The notes: generated by a model not told the origin, from the letters alone. A DNA stretch of 64,000 nt from Alcanivorax sp. (GCA_017794945.1 CP051239.1:2284692-2348691); one strand, 5' to 3'. Shown: positions 48,436 through 57,562, numbered from the stretch's first letter. Program-made: numbers and translations.

Positions 48436-49791
48436 ATGTCCGAAAACGCCAGCGTGACAGCGAATCTCGGCCCGCGGGATCTGGGCGCCGCCCGCGACAT
48501 CGTGGCACAGGTGCTGGAAGAGGCGAAACGCCAGGGCGCCAGCGCCGCCGAAGCCCAGCTGAGCCTGGCCCAGGGGCTGTCCGTGGATGTGCGTCTGGGT
48601 GAAGTGGAGACGGTGGAGTTTCACCGCGACCGGGGCCTGGCGGTGACGGTGTTCTTCGGCCAGCGCAAGGGCCAGGCGTCCACCTCCGATGACAGCCCGC
48701 AAAGTCTGCGTGACGCGGTGGCCGCCGCCTGCGCGATTGCTCGCCACACCGAAGAGGACCGATACGCCGGCATCGCCGCCCCGGAGCAGTTGGCCGAACG
48801 GGTGCCGGACCTGGACCTGTACCACCCCTGGGCGCTGAGCACCGAGCAGGCCATCGACGACGCCCTGCGCTGTGAAGCGGTGGCCCGCGACGATGACCGC
48901 ATTGTTAATTCCGAAGGCGCTTCGGTGTCCACCGGCAGTAGCCTGCGGGTGCTGGGCACCAGTGCCGGCTTTCTGCAGGGCTACGCCGGCACCATGCACT
49001 CGCGCAGTTGCGCGGTGGTCGCCGAGGACGACCAGGGCATGCAGCGCAATTTCTGGTACGACGCCGGCCGCCGCGCGGACCGGCTGGCCTCCCCCGAGCA
49101 GGTCGGCGAACGGGCCCGCGAGCGCACGCTGGCGCGGCTGGGCGCGGAAATCCCCGACACCGCCGAACTGCCGGTGCTGCTGGCGCCGGAGATCGCCGCC
49201 GGCCTGCTCGGCCATTTTATTTCCGCGATCAGCGGCGGCAGCCTGTACCGGCGCGCCTCGTTTCTGCGCGATCGGCTCGGCGAGCGGCTGTTCCCGCAAG
49301 GCATTGACGTGCGCGAGCAGCCGCTGCTGCCGGGCGCCAACGGCTCGGCGCCGTTCGACGGCGACGGCCTGGCGACGCGGGATCAGGCGTTCGTGGAAGA
49401 CGGCGTGCTGCGCCGCTACGCGCTGGGCTTGTACGCCGCGCGGCGGCTCGACATGGCGCCCACCGGTAACGGCAGCGGCGTGCACAACCTGTCGATTTCG
49501 AACACCGGCGAGGATTTCGACACCCTGGTGCGGCGCATCGATAAAGGTGTTCTGGTCACCGAGGTGATGGGCCAGGGCGTCAATCTGGTCACCGGCGACT
49601 ATTCTCGTGGCGCGTCGGGTTTCTGGATTGAGAACGGTGTCATACGCAAACCGCTGCAGGAGTTTACCATTGCCGGGAATCTGGGGGAGATGTTCGCCGG
49701 CATCCAGGGCAGTGGCACGGACGTGGACCGCCGCGGCAATATTGCGTGCGGCTCGCTGTTGCTGAGCCCGATGAAAATCGCCGGCGCCTGA
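48436..49791 (+). CDS. pmbA: Metalloprotease PmbA (TldE)
   Basis: PmbA is the non-zinc partner of TldD in the TldDE protease. The 451-residue protein lacks HExxxH, as expected. It shows RDRGLAVTVFFGQRKGQASTSD, VLLAPEIAAGLLGHF, VREQPLLPGANGSAPFDGDG and the C-terminal SNTGEDFDTLVRRIDKGVLV, all PmbA-like. ATG at 48436 is chosen over an in-frame TTG at 48415. A short GC hairpin follows the stop. Confidence 0.97.
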   Translation: MSENASVTANLGPRDLGAARDIVAQVLEEAKRQGASAAEAQLSLAQGLSVDVRLGEVETVEFHRDRGLAVTVFFGQRKGQASTSDDSPQSLRDAVAAACAIARHTEEDRYAGIAAPEQLAERVPDLDLYHPWALSTEQAIDDALRCEAVARDDDRIVNSEGASVSTGSSLRVLGTSAGFLQGYAGTMHSRSCAVVAEDDQGMQRNFWYDAGRRADRLASPEQVGERARERTLARLGAEIPDTAELPVLLAPEIAAGLLGHFISAISGGSLYRRASFLRDRLGERLFPQGIDVREQPLLPGANGSAPFDGDGLATRDQAFVEDGVLRRYALGLYAARRLDMAPTGNGSGVHNLSISNTGEDFDTLVRRIDKGVLVTEVMGQGVNLVTGDYSRGASGFWIENGVIRKPLQEFTIAGNLGEMFAGIQGSGTDVDRRGNIACGSLLLSPMKIAGA

Positions 49792-49798
49792 GGTCGCC

Positions 49799-49820
49799 GG
49801 CGGCGTCACCGCCATTTGTT
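49799..49820 (+). terminator. Weak terminator-like hairpin after pmbA
   Basis: GGCGG (49799-49803), loop CGTCA, CCGCC (49809-49813), followed by ATTTGTTCT. The stem is short and the T-run broken, so termination may be partial. Confidence 0.35.
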
Positions 49821-49861
49821 CTATTGGTTGTTAACTCGTTTGAAACTTAGGGGAAATATTC

Positions 49862-50674
49862 ATGACGGAAGTGAATCCTTACCAAGGACCGGAAACGAAC
49901 GTAGCGAGCCCGCAAAGCGAAGGTGCCTTTACGCTGGACGGCCCGCACAAAGTCAACGTGGGCCAGGCGCTGGGCTGGCTCGGTGAGGGCATGAAAATGC
50001 TCAGTGGCCACTGGGGCCTGGTGATCGGCGCCCTGGTGCTGGTCATGGTGATCACCATGGGCCTGCAGTTGATACCCTTTCTCGGGCCCTTGGCTCAGCC
50101 TTTTATCACCACTTTGCTGTACGCCGGGCTGGTGAAACTGTTCCACCGTATCGCCACCGACGGGCGCTCCGATTTCGGTGATTTGTTCGCCGGCTTTTCC
50201 GAGCGCACCGGGCCCTTGCTGCTGCTGGCGCTGGTGCAGATCGGTGTGTACCTGGGCGCCATGCTGGTGATCGGCGGCCTGATGGCGATCTTCATGGGCG
50301 GCTCCATGTCGCTGCAGTCGATGGATCCGCAGGCGATGAGCAGTGGCATGGGTGTGATGATGGCGATCATGCTGCCGCTGTTCCTGATCGTGTTCACCCT
50401 GGTGATGTTCCTGTTCTACTTCGCCGTGCCGCTGATCATGCTGGGCGGCATGGGCCTGGGCGGTGCCATGGGCGTCAGTTTCCGCGCTTGCATGAAGAAC
50501 CTGCTGCCGATGATCGTCTACGGCATCGTGGTGATGCTGATCGTCATGGTGGCGGCCCTGCCGCTGCTGCTGGGTCTGTTGTTCGTAATGCCGATTCTGG
50601 CCGGCGCTTACTATGTGTCGTTCCGGCAGGTGCTCACCAGCCCCCCCGACGGTGCCGAACATGGACCCGAATAA
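49862..50674 (+). CDS. BPSS1780 family multi-pass membrane protein (first of tandem pair)
   Basis: The 270-residue protein begins with the short polar NPYQGPETN tag, then GHW/GLVIGALVLVMVITMGLQLIP. It has about six membrane helices with a cytosolic FHRIATDGRSDFGDLFAGF turn, a pattern of the BPSS1780 (DUF2189-like) family. Function is unknown. A clear AGGGG lies before the ATG. Its last 14 bases overlap the start of a paralogue with the same NPYQGP start and FGDLFAGFSxRTG turn, so this is a tandem duplication. Confidence 0.8.
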   Translation: MTEVNPYQGPETNVASPQSEGAFTLDGPHKVNVGQALGWLGEGMKMLSGHWGLVIGALVLVMVITMGLQLIPFLGPLAQPFITTLLYAGLVKLFHRIATDGRSDFGDLFAGFSERTGPLLLLALVQIGVYLGAMLVIGGLMAIFMGGSMSLQSMDPQAMSSGMGVMMAIMLPLFLIVFTLVMFLFYFAVPLIMLGGMGLGGAMGVSFRACMKNLLPMIVYGIVVMLIVMVAALPLLLGLLFVMPILAGAYYVSFRQVLTSPPDGAEHGPE

Positions 50675-51596
50675 CCCCTACCAGGGGCCACAAGCGGCGT
50701 TGCTGGAGACGCCGCGCCCCGGCGAGGCGACGGTGGGCCGCGCCCGCCGCCGTCCCGTGGGGCACGGCTGGCTGTGGTGGAAGCGTGCCTGGTCGCTGGT
50801 GGCCACCAACTGGGTGCTCTGGTGCCTGGCGGTGCTGGTGTTCTTCGCGGTGATTCTGGGTATCAGCCTGCTGAGCCTGTTCGTGCCGGTGTTGGGCAGC
50901 TTCGTGCCGACGCTGTTTTCGCCGGTGCTGGCGGCCGGGTTGTTTCATCTTGCCTGGCGACGCTGGGGCGACGATGACTTCGAGTTCGGCGACCTGTTCG
51001 CCGGCTTTTCCAACCGCACCGGGGCGCTGTTTTTTGCCGGCTTGATGCAGCTTCTGTTGCAGATCGGCTTCACCGCGCTGATGGCGGGCTTGGTGTGGGT
51101 GACGTTCGGCCCCGAAATCGCCGCCTTCTTCAGTTCGGCCTTCGGCAGCGCTCTGGAGCCGGTGCCGGAGATCAGCGCCGGGCTGGACGGCGTTAAGATG
51201 GCCCTCACCGCCTTGCTGGTGACGGCGCTGTCGCTGCCCTATATGGCGTTGATCTGGTTCCAGGCGCCGTTGGTGTACTTCGGCGGGCGCAACGGCTTCA
51301 AAGCGCTGGGTGAAAGCCTGATCGCGGTGTTGCGCAATTGGCTGCCGATGCTCTGGTATAGCGCGGTGGTGCTGCTGGTGATGCTGGCGCTGGGCGGCGC
51401 GCTCGCGCTGCTGTTCGTGCTGGCGAGCACGCTGCTGGGCCCCGGTGTCTCCGGGGTCCTGGCCATGGTGCTGCTGAGCCTGCTGGCGCTGGTGCTGGGT
51501 CTGTTCCTGATGGCGGTGCTGACGGTCTCGGTGTACGCCTCGTTCCGGGATATCTTCGGCGCCGATGATGAGCCGGAAGCCACTCCGGAGCTATAA
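50661..51596 (+). CDS. BPSS1780 family multi-pass membrane protein (second of tandem pair)
   Basis: The 311-residue paralogue starts MDPNNPYQGPQAALLE and has a Arg-rich stretch (RARRRPVGHGWLWWKRAW) before the first helix. It keeps FEFGDLFAGFSNRTGALFFAGL, equivalent to DFGDLFAGFSERTGPLLLLAL in the first copy, and has about six helices. ATG at 50661 lies in the end of the first gene (14-bp overlap), so they are translationally coupled. Function is unknown; the two may form a heteromer. Confidence 0.8.
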   Translation: MDPNNPYQGPQAALLETPRPGEATVGRARRRPVGHGWLWWKRAWSLVATNWVLWCLAVLVFFAVILGISLLSLFVPVLGSFVPTLFSPVLAAGLFHLAWRRWGDDDFEFGDLFAGFSNRTGALFFAGLMQLLLQIGFTALMAGLVWVTFGPEIAAFFSSAFGSALEPVPEISAGLDGVKMALTALLVTALSLPYMALIWFQAPLVYFGGRNGFKALGESLIAVLRNWLPMLWYSAVVLLVMLALGGALALLFVLASTLLGPGVSGVLAMVLLSLLALVLGLFLMAVLTVSVYASFRDIFGADDEPEATPEL

Positions 51597-51618
51597 CACG
51601 GATGGTGGAGTGGGCTTT

Positions 51619-51640
51619 GTGGGAGCGGGCCTGCTCGCAC
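51619..51640. repeat. Degenerate REP-like hairpin
   Basis: GTGGGAGC and GCTCGCAC pair with one mismatch around GGGCCT. This is a shortened form of the GTGGGAGCGGGC family, between the convergent membrane-protein gene and mgtE. It touches the mgtE stop. Confidence 0.55.
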
Positions 51641-53004
51641 TAGACCACCAGGTTGGCGTATAGGAGCGTCGCCAGGCCCAGGAAGGCCATGAAGCCGACG
51701 ATGTCGGTGACGGTGGTCAGCACCACCGACCCGGCCAGGGCCGGGTCGATGCCCATGCGTTTCATCGCCATCGGGATCATGGCGCCGGCGCCGGCGGCCA
51801 CCACCAGGTTGAGAATCATGGCACAGCCGATGATCAGGCCCAGGCTCGGATCGTCGAACCAGAGCGCGGCGGTGGCGCCGATCACCAGCGCCCAGAGCAT
51901 GCCGTTGAAGGCACCCACCGCCAGTTCCTTGGTCAGCAGGTAGCGAGTGTTGCCGGCCTGCACCTGTCCCAGCGCCATGGCGCGGATCACCAGGGTCAGG
52001 GTCTGGCTGCCGGCGATGCCGCCCATGCTGGCGACGATCGGCATCAGCACCGCCAGGGCCACCACCTTTTCCAGAGTATCCTCGAACAGGCTGATCACCG
52101 CCGAGGCGGCCAGGGCGGTGAGCAGGTTGATGCCCAGCCACAGGGCCCGGCGGCGTACCGTATGCCAGACCGAACCGAAGGTGTCTTCGTCCTCGTCCAG
52201 GCCGGCCATGCCCATTAGCGAGTGCTCGGCTTCTTCCATGATCACGTCGACCACATCGTCAATGGTGATCCGGCCCACCAGCATGCCGTCGTCGTCCACC
52301 ACCGGGGCGGTCACCAGGTCCAGGCGTTCGAACAGCTTGGCCACCTCGTGGGCGTCCTGGGTGGCGGGGATGGCCTCCACATCGGTGATCATCGCTTCGC
52401 GCACCGAGGTGCCCGGGTCGGAAATCAATACCCGGGTGAGCGGCAGAATGCCGACGAACTGGTTCTTGCGGTTCACCACCAGCAGGTTGTCGGTGGTCTT
52501 GGGAATGTCGCCCAGACGCCGCAGATAGCGCTGCACGACGCTGAAGGTAATCTCCGGGCGCACCGTGATCACGTCCGTGTTCATGAGGCCGCCGGCGGTG
52601 TCCTCCGGGTAGTTCATCACCTGTTCCAGGCGTTCCCGGTTCTGGGCGTCGAGGCCCGCCAGCACGCGGCTGGTGACCTGTTCCGGCAGTTCTTGAAGGA
52701 GGTCGGCCAGGTCGTCGGTGTCGAGATCCTCGATCAGCCCCACCAGCTCTTCGGTGGGCAGGTCGCGCAGCAGCTCCACCCGCACTTCCTCGCCGAGGTA
52801 CTGCAGCACTTCGGTTTCCTGCTCCTGGCTGAGCAGTTGCCAGAGAATTTCCCGCTCACGGGGCGGCGAGGACTCAAGAAGGTGGGCGGCTTCCGCGCCC
52901 GGCAGGTTGTTCAAAACCTGACGGACTTCTGAGAGGGCGCCACTGGCCAGGGCCCGGTTGACGGTTTTCAGGTTGCGACGGTGGCGGGTTTGTTCTGCGG
53001 TCAT
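51640..53004 (-). CDS. mgtE: Magnesium transporter MgtE
   Basis: MgtE is a magnesium channel gated by cytosolic magnesium. The 454-residue protein has the N-terminal superhelical domain (to about 130, LPTEELVGLIEDLDTDDLADLL), two CBS domains (about 135-260, including VDDDGMLVGRITIDDVVDVI) and five C-terminal membrane helices with GSVVLTTVTDIVGFMAFLGLA lining the pore. GGAGG lies before the ATG. It stands alone between the BPSS1780 pair and the ptsO end of the rpoN cluster. Confidence 0.96.
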   Translation of the reverse strand: MTAEQTRHRRNLKTVNRALASGALSEVRQVLNNLPGAEAAHLLESSPPREREILWQLLSQEQETEVLQYLGEEVRVELLRDLPTEELVGLIEDLDTDDLADLLQELPEQVTSRVLAGLDAQNRERLEQVMNYPEDTAGGLMNTDVITVRPEITFSVVQRYLRRLGDIPKTTDNLLVVNRKNQFVGILPLTRVLISDPGTSVREAMITDVEAIPATQDAHEVAKLFERLDLVTAPVVDDDGMLVGRITIDDVVDVIMEEAEHSLMGMAGLDEDEDTFGSVWHTVRRRALWLGINLLTALAASAVISLFEDTLEKVVALAVLMPIVASMGGIAGSQTLTLVIRAMALGQVQAGNTRYLLTKELAVGAFNGMLWALVIGATAALWFDDPSLGLIIGCAMILNLVVAAGAGAMIPMAMKRMGIDPALAGSVVLTTVTDIVGFMAFLGLATLLYANLVV

Positions 53005-53083
53005 GGTTCCCTCCTTCAGCGCGCCAGTTTACACCACCACGCATTACCGGAGGATCAAAGGCTGAAAAAAGCAGCCCGCCACT

Positions 53084-53177
53084 GCGATACAGGATGCAGG
53101 ATACAGGGTGAAGGGATAGCACGGTGCCAGCTCATGCATCCTTCATCCTGTATCCTGAATCGCGGCCGTCAGGCCGC
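53084..53177. repeat. ACAGGATGCAGGATACAGG repeat after ptsO (copy A)
   Basis: The 5' arm (53084-53114) and 3' arm (53140-53163) are imperfect inverted repeats of GATACAGGATGCAGGATACAG type around a GCACGGTGCC palindrome. On the minus strand it begins at the ptsO stop with a GCGGCC/GGCCGC hairpin (53162-53177). A related copy lies after lptB at 56763-56833. It fills most of the 172-bp mgtE-ptsO gap. Confidence 0.75.
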
Positions 53178-53446
53178 TATTCGCCTTCGTCGAACTTGCG
53201 CTCGAACAGATCGGTGAGTTCGTCCATGGCGGGTTGTTCGTCCTCGCCGTCCACGCATACCCGCAGGGTGGTGCCTTTGGCGGCCCCCAGGGTGAGCAGC
53301 CCCATGATGCTCTTGGCGTCGATGCGGCGTTCGCCGTGGATCACCTGAATACTGCAGCTGTAGCGCGAGGCCACGCTGACCACCTTGGCGGCGGCGCGTG
53401 CGTGCAGGCCCAGCTTGTTGGTGATGGCCAGGTCCTGTTCGATCAT
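53177..53446 (-). CDS. ptsO: Phosphocarrier NPr (HPr-like) of the nitrogen PTS
   Basis: NPr passes phosphate from EI-Ntr to EIIA-Ntr. The 89-residue HPr-fold protein has the phosphorylated His15 in LGLHARAAAK and DAKSIMGLLTLGAAKGTTL around the regulatory Ser46-type position. Its start codon overlaps the rapZ stop (ATGA). It is the last gene of the kdsD-to-ptsO run; the copy A repeat begins at its stop. Confidence 0.96.
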   Translation of the reverse strand: MIEQDLAITNKLGLHARAAAKVVSVASRYSCSIQVIHGERRIDAKSIMGLLTLGAAKGTTLRVCVDGEDEQPAMDELTDLFERKFDEGE

Positions 53447-54297
53447 CCATCCAGCTCCCGGTGGCGGACATGCAAGGGCACGCCCTGATGGCGCAGCCGG
53501 TGGGCCAGCTGCTCGGTGATATAGACCGAACGGTGACGGCCGCCGGTGCAGCCCACGGCCACCGTCACATAGCTGCGGTCATTGGCCGCGTAGGTGGGCA
53601 GCCAGCGGTTCAGAAAGTGGAAAATATCTTCCAGCATAAGGTCGCTCTCCGGGTGCCCACGCAGGAACTCGGCGATACGCTCGTCGCGGCCGGTCAGGGG
53701 CCGCAGCTCGCTGTGCCAGTGGGGGTTGGGCAGGGCGCGCACGTCGAATACCAGGTCGGCGTCGCGGGGGAGACCGTTTTTATAGCCGAAGGATTCGATC
53801 AGCAGCGACAAGTTGACGTCGCGGCGGGCCACCCGTTGCCGGATCAGGTTGCGCAGCGTGTGCACGTCCAGGCTGCTGGTGTCGATCACCAGGTCGGCGA
53901 GCATGCGGATATCGGCCAGTAGCCGCGCCTCATATTCGATCGCGTCGGCCAGGGTGCGGTCGTCGTCGCTGAGCGGGTGCCGGCGGCGGGTGGCGCTGAA
54001 TCGCTCCAGCAGGGTGCCCGGGTCGGCGTCGAGGAAGATCACCTCGGTCTCCACCTGCTGGTTCTTCAGCGCCTTGATGATGCCTTTGAACGCCAGCAAC
54101 TGACGGGGCAGGTTGCGCGCGTCAACGCCCACCGCCACTCGTTCCGGGGCGTGTTCCTCGGTGTCGAGCTGCTCGGTGAGGGTGGGCAACAGCCCCAGGG
54201 GCAGGTTGTCCACGCAATAATAACCGTGGTCCTCCAGGGCCTGCAGGGCGGTGGTCTTACCCGACCCGGAGCGGCCGCTGAGAATGGTGAGCTTCAT
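53443..54297 (-). CDS. rapZ: RNase adapter protein RapZ
   Basis: RapZ is a nucleotide-binding protein that, in enterobacteria, guides RNase E to the GlmZ small RNA and so controls GlmS. The 284-residue protein has Walker A GRSGSGKTTA (8-17), a Walker B-like VIFLDADPG and the C-terminal VAVGCTGGRHRSVYITEQLA, all typical. It lies between ptsN and ptsO, as in Pseudomonas and Escherichia. Confidence 0.97.
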   Translation of the reverse strand: MKLTILSGRSGSGKTTALQALEDHGYYCVDNLPLGLLPTLTEQLDTEEHAPERVAVGVDARNLPRQLLAFKGIIKALKNQQVETEVIFLDADPGTLLERFSATRRRHPLSDDDRTLADAIEYEARLLADIRMLADLVIDTSSLDVHTLRNLIRQRVARRDVNLSLLIESFGYKNGLPRDADLVFDVRALPNPHWHSELRPLTGRDERIAEFLRGHPESDLMLEDIFHFLNRWLPTYAANDRSYVTVAVGCTGGRHRSVYITEQLAHRLRHQGVPLHVRHRELDG

Positions 54298-54321
54298 AAA
54301 GGGGTAACCAACCGGTAAGGG

Positions 54322-54795
54322 CTAGGACGCGAGGCGCAGTTCCGCCTCCGATTCCACCGCCACCTGGAACAGCTGCGCGTTGCTGTGCGCCCGTCGCAGG
54401 TCGCCGCGGTAGTCATCGTCGTTGAACAGGCTGGCCAGATGGCTGAGTGTCTTGAGGTGCTGTTCCGGGTTCTGCTCCGGCACCAGCAGCACGAACACCA
54501 GGTCCACCGGGCGCCCGTCGACGGCGTCGAAGTCCACCGCCTCTTCCAGCTTCAACAGCAGGCCCACCGCGCCTTCGCAGTGGCCCAGCCGGCAGTGGGG
54601 AATGGCGATGCCCTCGCCGATGCCGGTGGAGCCGAGTTTTTCCCGGGCCACCAGGGCGTCGAAGACTTCCTGCTCGTTGAGGCCGCCACAGCTGGCCGCG
54701 GCCAGCTGGGCGATCTGATCGAGCAACCGTTTTTTACTGGTGACCGACACGTCGTTATAGGTGCGGTCTTCGCTGAGCAGTTCACGTACTCGCAT
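54322..54795 (-). CDS. ptsN: PTS IIA-like nitrogen regulatory protein PtsN
   Basis: EIIA-Ntr is the final phosphoacceptor of the PTS-Ntr and regulates potassium transport and other targets by phosphorylation state. The 157-residue protein has the phospho-His67 in GIGEGIAIPHCRLG, FVLLVPEQNPEQHL and the typical end. It lies 26 bp... upstream of rapZ in transcription and 4 bp after hpf. Confidence 0.96.
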   Translation of the reverse strand: MRVRELLSEDRTYNDVSVTSKKRLLDQIAQLAAASCGGLNEQEVFDALVAREKLGSTGIGEGIAIPHCRLGHCEGAVGLLLKLEEAVDFDAVDGRPVDLVFVLLVPEQNPEQHLKTLSHLASLFNDDDYRGDLRRAHSNAQLFQVAVESEAELRLAS

Positions 54796-54799
54796 AGGG

Positions 54800-55099
54800 T
54801 TAATGACCGTGTTTACGGTCCACCGTCTTCTCTTTGTGTTTGAGGATTTGCCGGTCCAGCTTGTTGGTCAGCGCATCAATGGCCGCGTACATGTCGTCCG
54901 CGTGGGCGGTGGCGAACACGTCGGCGCCGGAGATGTGGATGGTGGATTCGGCCTTGTGGGATTTGGGCTCCGGAGAAAGGATCACCTGAATGCTGGTGAT
55001 CTGATCGAAATGGCGCTCCAGTTTGGCGAACTTTTCGTCCACATAGTCACGCAGGGCGTCGGTGATATCCAGGTGGTGACCACTGATGTTTATTTGCAT
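54800..55099 (-). CDS. hpf: Ribosome hibernation promoting factor, short form
   Basis: The 99-residue short HPF binds the 30S decoding region and helps form 100S dimers in stationary phase. It begins MQINISGHHLDITDALRDYV and has the basic-acidic pattern KFAKLERHFDQITSIQVILS and DDMYAAIDALTNKLDRQILKHK. AGGAG lies before the ATG. It sits directly after rpoN in the conserved cluster. Confidence 0.96.
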   Translation of the reverse strand: MQINISGHHLDITDALRDYVDEKFAKLERHFDQITSIQVILSPEPKSHKAESTIHISGADVFATAHADDMYAAIDALTNKLDRQILKHKEKTVDRKHGH

Positions 55100-55140
55100 G
55101 GCTGGCTCCTATACCTCGTTAAGACCCATCCTCCGCGCGC

Positions 55141-56589
55141 CTACACCAAACGCTTGCGGGCGCTCGAGGACGGGATGCGCATCGCCTCGCGATATTTGGC
55201 GACCGTGCGGCGCGCCACCTTGATCCCTTGATCGTTCAGCAAGCTCGCCAGCTTGTTGTCGCTGAGCGGCTTGCGAGGACTCTCGGCGGCGACCAGCTTC
55301 TTAATGATGGCACGAATGGCGGTGGAGGAACACTCACCGCCGCCGTCCGTGTCGACGTGACTTGAGAAGAAATATTTCAGCTCGAACACGCCTTTGGGCG
55401 TGAGCATGAATTTCTGGTTGGTAACCCGGCTGATGGTGGACTCGTGCATGCCCACGGCCTCGGCGATGTCCGCCAGAACCAGCGGTTTCATGGCCTCTTC
55501 ACCGTAGTTGAAGAAGTCCTGCTGCACCTCGACGATGCGGCTGGCCACTTTCAGCAGGGTGTCGTGGCGGCTTTGCAGGCTTTTCAGGAACCATTTGGCT
55601 TCCTGCATGCAGTTGCGCAGGTACTGGCCGTCCTCGCCGCCCACCTGGCGGGCCATTTGCGCGTACTGGGCGTGAAGATTGACGCGCGGCAGCACCGCCT
55701 CGTTGAGCGCCACCCGCCAGCCGCCTTTGTGGGCACTGACCACCACGTCGGGGACCGCGTAATCGGCGCTTTCGCCGCCGATCTGCTGGCCCGGGGCCGG
55801 GTCCAGCCCGCGCAACAGGGCCATGGCCGCGAGCAGGGCCTCCTCGGTGGCGCCCAGAGCCCGCCGCAGGCCGGCGTAATCGTGTTTTTCCAGCAGTGTC
55901 TGATGCGCCAGCACCGCGCGGGCGTGGTCCAGATGGGGGGTGTCCTCGGGCAGCTGGGCCAGCTGCACGCCCAGGCACTCGGCCAGGTCGCGGCTGGCCA
56001 CGCCCACCGGATCGAACTGCTGCAACCGGTGCAGCACCGCCACCACTTCATCGTCTTCCACCGGGTCGTCCGGGTCGGCGATTTCGTTATTGGCGGTGGT
56101 GACCAGGTCTTCCAGGGGCACGGTGACGAAGCCGCGCTCATCCAGGGCTTCAATGATGATCTGGGCGATCACCCGGTCCCGGTCGCTCATCGGCGTCAGG
56201 TTGAGCTGCCACTCCATGTGGCTGATCAGGGTGTCCGGGTTGGCGTGGCGTTGCTGCCAGGCGTCGGCGTCCTCGCTTTCGCCGCCGGGGCTGCTCTGAC
56301 CCACGTAGAGGTCATCCCAGTCGCTGTCGGTTTCCACCGGGCCTTCGACCAGGTCTTCCAGAGCGTCACTGCGCTCCACATCCAGGTCCGCGTCGGCGTC
56401 GTACTCGCCGTCATCGGCGCTGAAATCCTCGGCGCCTTCCTCCATTTCCAGCAGCGGGTTGGTCTCCACCGCCTGCTGGATCTCCAGGCGCAGGTCCAGC
56501 GTCGACAGCTGCAACAGGCGGATCGCCTGCTGCAGCTGGGGCGTCATGGTCAGCTGCTGGCCGATTTGAAGCTGTAAGGAGGGTTTCAT
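55141..56589 (-). CDS. rpoN: RNA polymerase sigma-54 factor
   Basis: Sigma-54 directs transcription of nitrogen, motility and other genes with activator help. The 482-residue protein has region I (MKPSLQLQIGQQLTMTPQLQ with QAIRLLQLS), the acidic region II (about 55-120), the core-binding region and the RpoN box ARRTVAKYRE at 459-468. ATG at 56589 matches the family start; an open in-frame extension to 56628 is rejected. About 246 bp with a repeat separate it from lptB, so it probably has its own promoter there. Confidence 0.98.
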   Translation of the reverse strand: MKPSLQLQIGQQLTMTPQLQQAIRLLQLSTLDLRLEIQQAVETNPLLEMEEGAEDFSADDGEYDADADLDVERSDALEDLVEGPVETDSDWDDLYVGQSSPGGESEDADAWQQRHANPDTLISHMEWQLNLTPMSDRDRVIAQIIIEALDERGFVTVPLEDLVTTANNEIADPDDPVEDDEVVAVLHRLQQFDPVGVASRDLAECLGVQLAQLPEDTPHLDHARAVLAHQTLLEKHDYAGLRRALGATEEALLAAMALLRGLDPAPGQQIGGESADYAVPDVVVSAHKGGWRVALNEAVLPRVNLHAQYAQMARQVGGEDGQYLRNCMQEAKWFLKSLQSRHDTLLKVASRIVEVQQDFFNYGEEAMKPLVLADIAEAVGMHESTISRVTNQKFMLTPKGVFELKYFFSSHVDTDGGGECSSTAIRAIIKKLVAAESPRKPLSDNKLASLLNDQGIKVARRTVAKYREAMRIPSSSARKRLV

Positions 56590-56762
56590 GCCGCGTGTCT
56601 GGTTGCTCGATCCCGAGGGTCCGAGCATAGCAGCATCAATTGAATTTAAGCAATAATCATGCCAGCTATTGTTTTGTGGAGCGGAAGGGTGTAGGGCGGT
56701 GCGGTGGGGCGGCGTTCACTATATGCAAGGGTTTGGGCGCTGCGCAAGGGCCGCCTTGCGGC

Positions 56763-56833
56763 TGCGAGACAGGAGATGGCACGGCGCCGGCCCTTCACCC
56801 TGTCTCCTGCATCCTGTATCGCGGCGAAGCCGC
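56763..56833. repeat. ACAGGATGCAGGAGACAGG repeat after lptB (copy B)
   Basis: On the minus strand the sequence after the lptB stop is a GCGGC/GCCGC hairpin (56821-56833), then GATACAGGATGCAGGAGACAG, a GGCGCCGTGCC palindromic middle and CTCCTGTCTCGCAG. It aligns with copy A after ptsO in the same order. With about 170 bp of unannotated sequence it forms the lptB-rpoN gap; no gene is seen there. Confidence 0.75.
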
Positions 56834-56835
56834 CG

Positions 56836-57561
56836 TCAGAGCCGGAAGTCGGCGCCCAGGTAAACGTCGCGCACCTGCTGGTTGCCCAGGATGGTGTCGG
56901 CGTCGCCGTCGGCGATGATGTGGCCGGTGCTGACGATATAGGCGGTGTCGCAGATATCCAGCGTCTCTCGGACGTTATGGTCGGTGATCAGTACGCCGAT
57001 GCCGCGGTCCTTGAGGTGGCGGATGATGCTCTTGATGTCGTTCACGGAGATCGGGTCGACCCCGGCGAAGGGCTCATCCAGCAGAATAAAATCCGGATCC
57101 GTGGCCAGGCCTCGCGCGATCTCGGCGCGCCGGCGCTCGCCGCCGGACAGGCTCATGCCCATGCTGTCGCGAATGTGGTCGATGTGGAATTCCTGGAGTA
57201 GTTTCTCGAGCTGTTCCTTGCGCTCCGCCTTGCTGAGGCTCTTGCGCGTTTCCAGGATCGCCATGATGTTCTGTTCCACGGTGAGGCGGCGGAAGATGCT
57301 CGCCTCCTGGGGCAGATAGCCGATGCCGCGCTTGGCCCGGCCGTGCATCGGCAGGTGAGTGATGTCGTTGCCGTTGATCTCGATACGGCCGGCGTCGGCG
57401 GCCACCAGGCCCACGATCATATAGAAGCAGGTGGTCTTGCCGGCGCCGTTGGGGCCCAGCAGACCGACGATCTGGCCGGCCTCCACTTCCAGGGAGACGT
57501 CCTCGATGACGCGGGTGCTCTTGTAGCTCTTGGCCAGATTATGGGCGCTCAGATGTGCCAT
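56836..57561 (-). CDS. lptB: LPS export ABC transporter ATP-binding protein LptB
   Basis: LptB powers LPS extraction by LptFG. The 241-residue ABC ATPase has Walker A GPNGAGKT (36-43), the signature [15 protein letters not shown], Walker [14 protein letters not shown] and the H-loop ITDHNV. ATG at 57561 has GGAGA upstream and lies one base after the lptA stop. A longer in-frame start overlapping lptA is rejected. Confidence 0.98.
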   Translation of the reverse strand: MAHLSAHNLAKSYKSTRVIEDVSLEVEAGQIVGLLGPNGAGKTTCFYMIVGLVAADAGRIEINGNDITHLPMHGRAKRGIGYLPQEASIFRRLTVEQNIMAILETRKSLSKAERKEQLEKLLQEFHIDHIRDSMGMSLSGGERRRAEIARGLATDPDFILLDEPFAGVDPISVNDIKSIIRHLKDRGIGVLITDHNVRETLDICDTAYIVSTGHIIADGDADTILGNQQVRDVYLGADFRL

Positions 57562-57562
57562 C

